DNA of 64,000 nt from the NCBI GenBank assembly GCA_003416985.1, contig QVIN01000004.1:310001-374000 (forward strand), written 5' to 3'. Both the position numbers and the translations under genes were made by a program. Source of the stretch: Duganella sp. BJB480. Its GTDB lineage: Bacteria > Pseudomonadota > Gammaproteobacteria > Burkholderiales > Burkholderiaceae_D. This document shows, piece by piece, positions 17,987-25,917 of the stretch (the first letter of the stretch is position 1; the number at the start of each line of letters is the position of its first letter). Under the pieces are notes generated by a model. It saw only the letters and a list, made by a program, of their open reading frames with translations, was not told where the DNA came from and did not search any database.

Positions 17987-18240
17987 GCGGCCGCGCAACC
18001 AGGGCCACGACGGCCGTCGACCGCCTCAAGGTCCGCAGCGGGAACGCCAAGTATTCGATGTCGCGCACCGGCAGCGGCCATTTCTTCCTGACCGAAGGCC
18101 CCGGCCAGCCGCCGCTGTGCGCACCGCTGGAGCTGGACGACTTTGTCGCCTTCGTCAACGGTATCTCGCCCGCAGCGCCCAAGCGCGTCAGCAAGCTCGA
18201 TGTCGCATTTGAAAAGCAGCTCGTTAAAAAAGCGCCCTGA
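17983..18240 (+). CDS. Small hypothetical protein
   Basis: An 85-aa basic protein that I cannot place in a family. The start ATG at 17983 overlaps the TGA of the aminopeptidase gene (ATGA), so it is probably translationally coupled to it. Codon use is like the neighbours, with GC-rich third positions. The sequence has a basic first half (VDRLKVRSGNAKYSMSRTGS) and a helical, Lys-rich end (SKLDVAFEKQLVKKAP). It has no signal peptide or membrane segment. Confidence 0.55.
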   Translation: MSGRATRATTAVDRLKVRSGNAKYSMSRTGSGHFFLTEGPGQPPLCAPLELDDFVAFVNGISPAAPKRVSKLDVAFEKQLVKKAP

Positions 18241-18265
18241 GCGCCATCGCTGAAAGAGACCAAGC

Positions 18266-19012
18266 ATGCCATCGATCGAGTCCCTGTTTGCCTACTGGTC
18301 TGCCCACGAAGTTGCCACCAACGGCGTTATTTTGCTCAATCTGGTCGGTGCGCTGCTGCTAGGCCTGATGGTCGGCTACGAGCGCTCGTACCACGGCCGC
18401 GCGGCCGGCATGCGTACCTACGGGCTGGTATGTATGGCGTCCGCCGCGCTGACGGTGATCGGCGGCTATCCCGCCGAATGGTTCGGCGGCCATGCCGGCC
18501 ACACCGTCCTTACCTCCGACCCGACCCGCATCGTGCAGGGCATCGTCACCGGCATCGGCTTCCTCGGCGCCGGCGTCATCATGCGTGAAGGCTTTAACAT
18601 CAGCGGCCTGACGACGGCGGCCTCGATCTGGGCTTCGTCGGTGATCGGCGTGATGGTCGGCATCGGCTTCTATCTTGGTGCGATGGGGCTGGCGGTGCTG
18701 AGCGCGGGCGCGATGATCCTGCTGACCAGGGTCGAGGCCTGGCTGCCCTCGCGGCATGCGATCGCGATCACCATGCGCTTCAAGGCGGGCTATCTGCCGC
18801 AGGAGCCGGCGCTGCGCGCCATGGCGCTGCAGCGCGGCTACGAAATCGCCGGCGGCTCGCTGATGATAGGCAGCGACGGCGGCATGCAGGAGTGGCGCTT
18901 TGTCGCCATCGCGCTGAGCAAGCGTAGCGGCGCGCCGATGTCGGTGCTGTCGGCCGAGCTGGCGCAATTCGACGGCATCCACAGCTTCCAACTGTCGCAC
19001 GCGCGTAACTGA
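18266..19012 (+). CDS. MgtC/SapB family inner-membrane protein
   Basis: A 248-aa protein. Its first about 150 residues contain four or five transmembrane helices with the MgtC signature: LNLVGALLLGLMVGYERSY, then GMRTYGLVCMASAALTVIGG and a GIGFLGAGVIM segment. The last about 90 residues form a soluble domain. MgtC proteins are linked to virulence, low-magnesium growth and regulation of the F-ATPase in other bacteria. The gene starts 25 bp after the small coupled gene and ends 2 bp before the DUF924 gene, so these genes probably form one operon. Confidence 0.87.
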   Translation: MPSIESLFAYWSAHEVATNGVILLNLVGALLLGLMVGYERSYHGRAAGMRTYGLVCMASAALTVIGGYPAEWFGGHAGHTVLTSDPTRIVQGIVTGIGFLGAGVIMREGFNISGLTTAASIWASSVIGVMVGIGFYLGAMGLAVLSAGAMILLTRVEAWLPSRHAIAITMRFKAGYLPQEPALRAMALQRGYEIAGGSLMIGSDGGMQEWRFVAIALSKRSGAPMSVLSAELAQFDGIHSFQLSHARN

Positions 19013-19014
19013 AC

Positions 19015-19614
19015 ATGAACATGAACGTACAAGCCAAGGCGGTATTCGATTTCTGGTTCCAGCCCTCGGAAGGCCAGGCCGCCGACGCGCCGCGCCGCGA
19101 GTGGTTCCAGAAGAACGACGATTTCGACCGCGAGATCGCCGGCCGTTTCGGCGCGTTGATCGAGCAGGCGCTGGCCGGCGATCTGCGGCACTGGGACATG
19201 GAAGGCCCGCGTTCGGCGCTGGCGCGCATCGTGGTGCTGGACCAGTTCTGCCGCAACGTCCATCGCGGCACGCCGCTGGCCCTCGCCGGCGATCCGCAGG
19301 CATTGCAGGCGGCGCTGGCCATGGTCGATGCGCGACAGGACGAGATGCTCACGCCTTTGCAGCGGGGCTTTGTCTACCTGCCGTTCGAGCACGCGGAGGA
19401 CATGGCGATGCAGGAGCGGGCCGTGGCCCTGTTCGAGCGCATGCACGATGCCGAGCCCACCACGCCAGGTCTCGCCGGCATGCTCGATTTCGCGCGGCGT
19501 CATCGCGAGGTGATCAAGCGCTTCGGCCGCTTCCCGCATCGTAACGCCATCCTTGGCCGTGCATCGACGCCGGAAGAACAGGCATATTTGCTGCAGCCGG
19601 GGTCCGGTTTCTGA
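19015..19614 (+). CDS. DUF924 family protein
   Basis: A 199-aa all-helical cytosolic protein of the DUF924 family (TPR-like fold, function unknown). The hallmarks are AVFDFWFQP at the N-terminus, ALARIVVLDQFCRNVHRGT in the middle, and FVYLPFEHAEDMAMQERAV followed by RFPHRNAILGRAST near the end. The last base of its TGA is the first base of the next start codon (TGATG), so translation is coupled. The length is normal for the family. Confidence 0.88.
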   Translation: MNMNVQAKAVFDFWFQPSEGQAADAPRREWFQKNDDFDREIAGRFGALIEQALAGDLRHWDMEGPRSALARIVVLDQFCRNVHRGTPLALAGDPQALQAALAMVDARQDEMLTPLQRGFVYLPFEHAEDMAMQERAVALFERMHDAEPTTPGLAGMLDFARRHREVIKRFGRFPHRNAILGRASTPEEQAYLLQPGSGF

Positions 19615-20438
19615 TGGCTGCCCTGAACCTGATCGGCGCCGGCCACGTCGGGCGCGTGCTGGGACGCCTGCTGGCGGCGCAGGGCGGCTTCCATGTGCAG
19701 CAGGTGCTGACGCGGTCCGCCGCGTCGGCGCAGGCGGCTGTGGATTTCATCGGCAGCGGCACGCCGGTGGAGCGCTACGATCAACTGCAACCGGCCGACA
19801 TACACGTGCTGGCGGTCGGCGACGACCAGATCGCCGCCGCTTGCGCCGCCTTGGCGCAGGCGGTGCCGCTGAAGGGCAGCGTCGTGTTCCATTGCAGCGG
19901 CGCGCTGGCGTCCGGCCAGCTGCAGGCGGCGCGCGACGCGGGCGCGCTGGTCGCCAGCGTCCATCCGATCCGCAGCTTTGCCGATCCGGCGGCGGTGGCC
20001 GCCCAATTTGCAGGCACCTTCTGCGGCATCGAGGGCGACGCCGCCGCGCTGGCCGTGCTTACACCGGCCTTGCAGGCGATCGGCGCGCAACCCGTGCCCA
20101 TCGACGCCTCGGCCAAGACCGTGTACCACGCCGCCGCCGTCTTCGCCAGCAACTACCTGGTGACGGTGCTGGACGCCGCCCTGCGCGCCTACATGGCGGC
20201 CGGCATCCCGGAACCGGTGGCGCGCCGGATGGCGCAGCCGCTGGCCGCCGAGTCGATGGCCAATGTATTCCGCCTCGGCGCCGCCGCCGCGCTCAGCGGC
20301 CCGATCGCGCGCGGCGACATGGCGACTGTGGAACGTCAACAACGGGCGGTCGATCAATGGGACGCGCCGACAGGCGAGCTCTACCGTGCGCTGGTCGCGC
20401 CCACCGCCGATCTGGCGCGTCGAAAACGGCAGAAATAG
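19614..20438 (+). CDS. Rossmann-like and DUF2520 domain protein
   Basis: A 274-aa protein with an N-terminal NADP-binding Rossmann fold (LNLIGAGHVGRVLGRLLAAQ, a GxGxxG motif) and a C-terminal helical DUF2520 domain (KTVYHAAAVFASNYLVTVLD, followed by a PIARGDMATVERQ segment). The layout resembles pyrroline-5-carboxylate reductase or ketopantoate reductase relatives, but the true substrate is unknown. It overlaps the DUF924 gene by 1 bp. Confidence 0.87.
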   Translation: MAALNLIGAGHVGRVLGRLLAAQGGFHVQQVLTRSAASAQAAVDFIGSGTPVERYDQLQPADIHVLAVGDDQIAAACAALAQAVPLKGSVVFHCSGALASGQLQAARDAGALVASVHPIRSFADPAAVAAQFAGTFCGIEGDAAALAVLTPALQAIGAQPVPIDASAKTVYHAAAVFASNYLVTVLDAALRAYMAAGIPEPVARRMAQPLAAESMANVFRLGAAAALSGPIARGDMATVERQQRAVDQWDAPTGELYRALVAPTADLARRKRQK

Positions 20439-20673
20439 CCCGCCAGGGCCGTAACGGCTCTTATCTCCTTGCAAATTACTGCTTAACAACTATATTTTAA
20501 GTAGGTGTACGTTCGACCAGGCGCCGGGCGTTGCAGTTTTATTGGTACGAATTCACAAATAAGTGGCGGGACTAGTCGACAAACCACGGAATTAGCAATA
20601 AGCTTGTTTCTTAGAATGTTTTCTTGAAGAATCTAGCACTGAGCCGGCGCACCAATAGGATAGGGGTAAGAAC

Positions 20674-21036
20674 ATGTTATTTCTGAAGAGTACGACCGTC
20701 ACGAAAGCGCCAGGGATTTACGACGTGGATATCGCCGCTAAACCACCCGGCAAAACCTTTGGTGTGTTCATGGCCACCGATCCGGACAATCCGCCGGCCG
20801 AAGTGCTGGCCGCGCTGGCCGCGATGGGCTTCAAGAACACCTACAGCGGCGGCTACACCCACAAGGACCGCGGCAAGGTGCTGGACCTGCACTTCCAGAA
20901 AGACGGCACCGACTTGTTCCAGGGCTGGAAAGCCGAAGAGATGGAAGCCAACATGGCCGCCATCACCGCGCTGTTCAGCGGCATCGGCATCACCATCGCG
21001 CCGCGCGTGATGACACTGGCCGAAGCCTACGCTTAA
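20674..21036 (+). CDS. Hypothetical protein
   Basis: A 120-aa soluble protein of unknown family. The start ATG has a strong GGGGTAAG seven bases upstream and follows 235 bp of AT-richer DNA without a gene. The sequence shows FGVFMATDPDNPPAEVLAAL, an aromatic/basic middle (YSGGYTHKDRGKVLDLHF) and a helical end. No cysteines or signal peptide are present. The 3' end overlaps the convergent SUOX-fold gene by 4 bp. Confidence 0.65.
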   Translation: MLFLKSTTVTKAPGIYDVDIAAKPPGKTFGVFMATDPDNPPAEVLAALAAMGFKNTYSGGYTHKDRGKVLDLHFQKDGTDLFQGWKAEEMEANMAAITALFSGIGITIAPRVMTLAEAYA

Positions 21037-21620
21037 ACCTGCACCTCGATGTGATACAAGGCCCACGGGCAGGAACCGAACCGCTCCGCGAGCGGTTTGG
21101 CCGCCATCTCGGGGACCTTGTCGGCATCGTAGACCGCCCATAGCGGCCCCAGCCCGCCCAGCGCCATCGGCGCGCCATCCAGATGGGTGGCGACGATGTA
21201 GCGCTGCGCGCGCGCCTGCGCGACCGTGACCACGGCGGCATACCCATCCACCGCACGCAACACCAGCTTGCCCGCGTCGCCCAGCGACGCGCCGGCCGCA
21301 CGCATCACGTCCAGCAGCAGCGGGCCGCGCAGCGTGTGGACCTTGCCGTCGTATTCCAGCGTCGGCTGGATGGTGATGGCCGGCAGCGCGGCCAGCGCCG
21401 CGAAGTCGAAGGCATGCGCCTTGTCGAAGCTGAGCTTTTGCTTGAACATCATCTGGTCGCGCACCGGATCGAAGCGGCCCCGGTTGACCTTGCCGACCGC
21501 GCCGGTGACGGTCAGCAGCGCCGGGCCGGCATTGTTCGCGGCGGCGGCTTGCGAGGCGGGCAGGGCGGCTGCGGCCATGCCGGCGAGCGCGGCGCGGCCA
21601 AGGAACTGGCGTTTTTTCAT
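21033..21620 (-). CDS. Molybdopterin-dependent oxidoreductase-like protein (SUOX fold), exported
   Basis: A 195-aa protein with an exported N-terminus (MKKRQFLGRAALAGMAAAAL) that is Tat-like but has KR rather than RR. The remainder matches the compact SUOX/oxidoreductase molybdopterin-binding fold: the LEYDGKVHTLRGPLLLDVMR segment, GYAAVVTVAQARAQRYIV and GGLGPLWAVYDADKVPE. The cysteine that ligates molybdenum in sulfite oxidase and YedY is not seen at the expected place; the only Cys is near the C-terminus (FGSCPW). It may therefore bind the cofactor weakly or not at all. It is divergent from alkB with 43 bp between starts. Confidence 0.72.
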   Translation of the reverse strand: MKKRQFLGRAALAGMAAAALPASQAAAANNAGPALLTVTGAVGKVNRGRFDPVRDQMMFKQKLSFDKAHAFDFAALAALPAITIQPTLEYDGKVHTLRGPLLLDVMRAAGASLGDAGKLVLRAVDGYAAVVTVAQARAQRYIVATHLDGAPMALGGLGPLWAVYDADKVPEMAAKPLAERFGSCPWALYHIEVQV

Positions 21621-21663
21621 GCGGAATACTCCTGGCTGACGTAGTGCCGGTATCATACCGCGC

Positions 21664-22269
21664 ATGGACTTATTTGCCGACGACAGCGCCTTGATGCCCA
21701 TCCCGATCGAGGATGGCGAACTGTGGTTCCAGCAGCGGCTGGCGCTGGACCTGGCGCCGGCCGAGGTCATGCGGCGCCTGCTCGACGAGACCGACTGGCG
21801 CGCGGAACAGATCCAGGTCTGGGGCAAGCTGCACATGCAGCCGCGCCTGAGCGCCTGGCATGGCGACGCCCGCTACCGCTATTCCGGCAAGGTGTTCCAT
21901 CCGCTGCCGTTCACGCCCTTGCAGCTGCACATTAAACAGGCGGTCGAGCAGGCCACCGGCCGCCAGTTCAACAGCCTGCTGCTGAACTACTACCGCGACG
22001 AGCGCGACCGCATGGGCTTCCATGCCGACAATGAGCCGGCGCTGGGCCGCAATCCCGCCATCGCCTCGGTCAGCTTTGGCGACCCGCGCACCTTCATCCT
22101 CAAGCACCGGACCCTGCCGAAGACCGTCAAGCTGGCGCTGGGCGACGGCTGCCTGCTGCTGATGGCGGGCAGCCTGCAGCATCACTGGCTGCACGGCATC
22201 AACAGCGAGCGCGGACCGCGCGGACCGCGCATCAACCTCACTTTCCGCAACATCCTGCGCGAACCTTAA
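21664..22269 (+). CDS. alkB: AlkB-family alpha-ketoglutarate-dependent dioxygenase
   Basis: A 201-aa Fe(II)/2-oxoglutarate dioxygenase that repairs alkylated bases (1-methyladenine, 3-methylcytosine) by oxidative demethylation. The iron-binding HxD is in MGFHADNEPALG and the distal His in HHWLHGI. The 2-oxoglutarate-binding Arg pair is in GPRINLTFR. The LLNYYRDERDRMGFHADNE region matches the AlkB/ALKBH2-3 substrate lid. The length is that of the short (AlkB-like DNA repair) proteins. Confidence 0.9.
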   Translation: MDLFADDSALMPIPIEDGELWFQQRLALDLAPAEVMRRLLDETDWRAEQIQVWGKLHMQPRLSAWHGDARYRYSGKVFHPLPFTPLQLHIKQAVEQATGRQFNSLLLNYYRDERDRMGFHADNEPALGRNPAIASVSFGDPRTFILKHRTLPKTVKLALGDGCLLLMAGSLQHHWLHGINSERGPRGPRINLTFRNILREP

Positions 22270-22386
22270 GTTGATCTTAAGTTTGGCGAAATCTGATTTA
22301 AGCCATCCATAATTTGGCTTACATCCTGTCACACTTCTTACTAAATCGGTGCGGACAGGGGTTGGCGTGAGTGCTATCTTGGCTCC

Positions 22387-22409
22387 ATCGCAATTCAGAG
22401 AACTGCGAT
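22387..22409. promoter_or_regulatory. Extended inverted repeat upstream of outer-membrane protein gene
   Basis: The 23-bp dyad ATCGCA-N-TTC-N3-GAA-N-TGCGAT lies 41-63 bp before the ATG of the barrel protein. Nine of eleven arm positions pair. It could be an operator, or a stem in the 5' untranslated RNA. There is no T-run, so it is not a terminator. Confidence 0.5.
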
Positions 22410-22450
22410 CCCAAGCAAGTCCAACAATCACTGCTGAAAGATCCAAGACC

Positions 22451-23038
22451 ATGAAAAAAATTCTGTTCGCATTAGTTGCTTCCGCTGCCGCCCTGGCCGG
22501 CACCTCCGCTTACGCCGCCGATGACGCCGGCACCGCCTACATCGGCGCCGGTGTCGTGGGCAGCCACTACAAATTCGACGTGCCCGGCGCGACCAGCACC
22601 TCCGACCGCAGCGGCGACAAGGCCACCGGCAAGATCTTCGCCGGCTACAACTTCGACAAGACCTGGGCGATTGAAGGCGGCTACACCGACTTCGGCAAGA
22701 AGGGTTACGACTACACGGTAGGCGGCGCGCCAGGCCATGTGCAGACCAAGGCAGATTCGCTGTACATCGCCGGCAAGGGCACGTACACCGTGAATGACCA
22801 GGTCGCCCTGTTCGGCAAGCTGGGCGTGGCACGCAACCACAACGACGTCACCACCACCGGCATCGCCTCCGTCACGGGCGACAGCAACAAGACCGCGCTG
22901 TACGGCTCGGTCGGCGCCGAGTACGCGATCAACAAGAACGTGAAGGTCTCGCTGGAGTATGAAAACTACGGCAAGAACAACATCGATCTGGGCCGCAAGA
23001 ACGGCGCCATCACCGCCGGCGTGCGCTACAACTTCTAA
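22451..23038 (+). CDS. Outer membrane beta-barrel protein (OmpA/OmpW-like porin family)
   Basis: A 195-aa protein with a signal peptide (MKKILFALVASAAALAGTSAYA) and a mature part of about 173 residues made of alternating amphipathic strands, ending in the outer-membrane signature AGVRYNF (C-terminal Phe). Strand pairs such as TWAIEGGYTDFGKKGYDY and SVGAEYAINKNVKVSLEYEN fit an eight-stranded barrel like the OmpA transmembrane domain. Its role (permeability, adhesion or stress) is unknown. A perfect stem-loop lies 22 bp after the stop. Confidence 0.83.
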   Translation: MKKILFALVASAAALAGTSAYAADDAGTAYIGAGVVGSHYKFDVPGATSTSDRSGDKATGKIFAGYNFDKTWAIEGGYTDFGKKGYDYTVGGAPGHVQTKADSLYIAGKGTYTVNDQVALFGKLGVARNHNDVTTTGIASVTGDSNKTALYGSVGAEYAINKNVKVSLEYENYGKNNIDLGRKNGAITAGVRYNF

Positions 23039-23059
23039 GTTCAGCTAGCGGAAATAAAA

Positions 23060-23083
23060 AAGGCCACCTTTCGAGGTGGCCTT
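23060..23083 (-). terminator. Rho-independent terminator of ettA
   Basis: A perfect 10-bp stem AAGGCCACCT/AGGTGGCCTT with a TTCG tetraloop. On the minus strand it is followed by TTTTTATTT, so it terminates ettA. On the plus strand no T-run follows, though the stem may still protect the mRNA of the barrel protein. Confidence 0.85.
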
Positions 23084-23089
23084 CGTCGT

Positions 23090-24757
23090 TTACACGGTCA
23101 GTGGCTTGTAGCGGATGCGTTTCGGCTTCGCGCCTTCCTCGCCCAGGCGTTTCTTCTTGTCGGCTTCGTATTCCTGATAGTTACCGTCGAAGAAGGTGAC
23201 CTGCGAGTTGCCTTCGAACGCCAGGATGTGGGTGGCGATACGGTCCAGGAACCAGCGATCGTGCGAGATCACCAGCACGGAACCGGCGAACTCCAGCAGC
23301 GCATCTTCCAGCGCGCGCAGGGTTTCCACGTCCAGATCGTTCGACGGTTCATCCAGCAGCAGCACGTTGCCGCCCTTGAGCAGGGTCTTGGCCAGGTGCA
23401 GGCGGCCGCGCTCACCACCGGACAGGTTGCCGACCACTTTCTGCTGGTCCGAACCCTTGAAGTTGAAGCGGCCCAGGTAGGCGCGCGACGGCATGTCGAA
23501 ACGGCCGACGCTGAGCATGTCGGCGCCGCCGGACACGTCCTCGAACACGGTCTTGCTGTCGCTGAGCGTATCGCGGCTCTGGTCGACCAGCGAGATGCGG
23601 GCGGTCTGGCCGATCACCACTTCGCCGCTGTCCGGCTTGTCGAGGCCGGCGATCATCTTGAACAAGGTCGACTTACCGGCGCCGTTCGGGCCGATGATGC
23701 CGACGATGGCGCCCGGCGGAATGGTGAACGACACGTTGTCGATCAGCAGGCGGTCGCCGAAGGCCTTCGACACGTTCTTGAACTCGATCACTTCGTTGCC
23801 CAGGCGCTCGGCCACAGGGATGAAAATCTCCTGGGTCTCGTTGCGCTTCTGGTATTCGTACTCGCTCAGCTCGTTGAAGCGGGCCAGGCGGGCCTTGGAC
23901 TTGGCCTGGCGTGCCTTCGGATTCTGGCGCGACCACTCCAGTTCCTTGGCCAGCGCCTTCTGGCGCGCCGATTCGGTGGCTTCTTCCTGCTTCAGGCGGT
24001 TGGCCTTCTGGTCCAGCCACGACGAGTAGTTGCCCTTCCATGGAATGCCATGGCCACGGTCCAGTTCCAGGATCCACTCGGCGGCGTTGTCGAGGAAGTA
24101 GCGATCGTGGGTGATGCCGACCACGGTGCCCGGGAAGCGCAGCAGAAACTGCTCCAGCCATTCGACCGACTCGGCGTCCAGGTGGTTGGTCGGTTCGTCG
24201 AGCAGCAGCATGTCCGGCTTGGACAGCAGCAGCTTGCACAGCGCCACGCGGCGCTTCTCGCCGCCGGACAGCACGCCGATCTTGGCGTCCCATGGCGGCA
24301 GGCGCAGCGCGTCGGCGGCCATTTCCAGTTGCAGGTTCAGGTTGCCGCCGTCGGAGGTCGAGATGATCGCTTCCAGGCGCGCCTGCTCGGTGGCCAGCGC
24401 GTCGAAGTCGGCGTCTTCCTCGGCGTAGGCGGCGTACACGGCCTCCAGCTTGGCTTGCGCCTCGAACACTTCGCCCAGGCCCGATTCGACTTCCTGGCGC
24501 ACGGTTTTTTCGGGATCGAGCTGCGGTTCCTGCGGCAGGTAGCCGATGTTCAGGCCCGGCATCGGCACGGCTTCGCCCTGGATGTCGGTGTCGATGCCTG
24601 CCATAATTTTCAGCAAGGTCGACTTACCGGAGCCGTTCAGGCCCAGCACGCCGATCTTTGCGCCGGGGAAGAAGGACAGCGAAATATCTTTCAGGATCTG
24701 GCGCTTGGGCGGGACGATTTTGCCCACGCGGTTCATGGTATAGACGTAATTTGCCAT
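23090..24757 (-). CDS. ettA: Energy-dependent translational throttle protein EttA (ABC-F)
   Basis: A 555-aa cytosolic ABC-F protein with two nucleotide-binding domains. Walker A motifs are GLNGSGKST and GPNGAGKST, signatures LSGGEKRRVAL and LSGGERGRLHL, and Walker B sequences LLLDEPTNHLD and LLLDEPSNDLD. The P-site tRNA interaction motif linker (ARQAKSKARLARFNEL) lies between the domains. EttA binds the ribosomal E site and gates the first peptide bond according to the ATP/ADP ratio. The N-terminus MANYVYTMNRVGKIVPPKRQ is typical for beta-proteobacteria. The length matches E. coli EttA (555 aa). Confidence 0.95.
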   Translation of the reverse strand: MANYVYTMNRVGKIVPPKRQILKDISLSFFPGAKIGVLGLNGSGKSTLLKIMAGIDTDIQGEAVPMPGLNIGYLPQEPQLDPEKTVRQEVESGLGEVFEAQAKLEAVYAAYAEEDADFDALATEQARLEAIISTSDGGNLNLQLEMAADALRLPPWDAKIGVLSGGEKRRVALCKLLLSKPDMLLLDEPTNHLDAESVEWLEQFLLRFPGTVVGITHDRYFLDNAAEWILELDRGHGIPWKGNYSSWLDQKANRLKQEEATESARQKALAKELEWSRQNPKARQAKSKARLARFNELSEYEYQKRNETQEIFIPVAERLGNEVIEFKNVSKAFGDRLLIDNVSFTIPPGAIVGIIGPNGAGKSTLFKMIAGLDKPDSGEVVIGQTARISLVDQSRDTLSDSKTVFEDVSGGADMLSVGRFDMPSRAYLGRFNFKGSDQQKVVGNLSGGERGRLHLAKTLLKGGNVLLLDEPSNDLDVETLRALEDALLEFAGSVLVISHDRWFLDRIATHILAFEGNSQVTFFDGNYQEYEADKKKRLGEEGAKPKRIRYKPLTV

Positions 24758-24839
24758 TGAGAATCTCAGTCAGAATTTTTTAATTGCATGGAAATGCAAG
24801 GAAGGACGACAGGATACGATAAATCCCGCCGCCCGCCCA

Positions 24840-25715
24840 CTATTTAGCGCGCCGGGAGGCCCACAGCCCCTCGGCCACGTACAGCGCCAGCGCGGCCCAG
24901 ATGATGACGAAGCCGATCAGCCGCGCCTGCGGGAAGGTCTCGTGGAACACCCACACGCCCAGCAGCGCCTGCATGCTCGGCGACAGGTATTGCAGCAGGC
25001 CCAGCACCGACATCGGAATCTTGCGCGCGCCGGCCGCGAACATCACCAGCGGAATCGCGGTGATCGGCCCGGCCGCCGCTAGCAGCCAGCGGGTGCTGTC
25101 GTACGGCGTGTTGAGGAAGGTGTTCTGGCCGTGCGCGGTCAGCCACAGCACATAGGCCAGCGCCAGCGGGAACAGCAGCAGGGTCTCCAGCGACAGGCCC
25201 TCCAGCGCGGCCAGCGCGGCGGTCTTGCGCAGCAGGCCGTAGCCGCCGAAGGTCAGGCCCAGGATCAGCGCGATCCACGGCAGCTGGCCGGCCGACCAGG
25301 TCAGCCACAGCACGCCGCTGGCCGCCACGCCGATGGCGATCCACTGGCCGCGGCGCAGTTTTTCCTTCAGCACCAGCAGGCCCAGCAGCACATTGATCAG
25401 CGGATTGATGAAATAGCCCAGGCTGGCGTCGATGACGTGGCCGTTGTTGACCGACCAGATGTAGACGAACCAGTTGGCCGTCAGCAGCACCGCCGAGGCC
25501 ACGAAGCTGGCCAGCACGCGCGGCTTGCGCCACACCTGCGGCAGCCACTTCCATTGCTGGCGCGCGGTCAGCACCAGGCCCAGGAACAACAGCGACCACA
25601 GCATGCGGTGCGCCAGGATCTCCATCGCCGGCACCTCGCCGATGGCGTGGAAGTACAGCGGGAACAAGCCCCAGCAAAAGAACGCGAATGTGGCGTAAAC
25701 AATACCAATGTTCAT
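24840..25715 (-). CDS. rarD: EamA family transporter RarD
   Basis: A 291-aa inner-membrane protein with ten predicted helices in two EamA-like halves. The start ATG at 25715 opens with MNIGIVYATFAFFCWGLFPL, the conserved RarD N-terminus; upstream in-frame codons are not family-like. The characteristic NWFVYIWSVNNGHVIDASLG and GYFINPLINVLLG segments are present. RarD proteins are putative drug/metabolite exporters, originally linked to chloramphenicol sensitivity in Pseudomonas. The gene is divergent from kup. Confidence 0.9.
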   Translation of the reverse strand: MNIGIVYATFAFFCWGLFPLYFHAIGEVPAMEILAHRMLWSLLFLGLVLTARQQWKWLPQVWRKPRVLASFVASAVLLTANWFVYIWSVNNGHVIDASLGYFINPLINVLLGLLVLKEKLRRGQWIAIGVAASGVLWLTWSAGQLPWIALILGLTFGGYGLLRKTAALAALEGLSLETLLLFPLALAYVLWLTAHGQNTFLNTPYDSTRWLLAAAGPITAIPLVMFAAGARKIPMSVLGLLQYLSPSMQALLGVWVFHETFPQARLIGFVIIWAALALYVAEGLWASRRAK

Positions 25716-25857
25716 GGAGAGGACGGCGGGACGGAGGCAAGGTCTGCCATTATCGCCGATCTGGCGCACCATCGCTGTGCGGCCTCGCGCTTCGGCCCGC
25801 AGCAGCGTACACTGGCGATATTGAATTTTTGGAACGTCCTTCCATGCGAAAATCTCC

Positions 25858-25886
25858 TTGCCTTTTGCAAATACTTATCCTATTGT
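25858..25886 (+). promoter_or_regulatory. Putative sigma70 promoter of kup
   Basis: A -35-like TTGCCT (25858-25863) and a -10-like TATTGT (25881-25886) with a 17-bp spacer. Transcription from here would begin about 25 bp before the TTG start at 25918 and would exclude in-frame codons further upstream. Confidence 0.45.
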
Positions 25887-25917
25887 GCAATGCACCAAAA
25901 CAACAACAGGTGCAATC

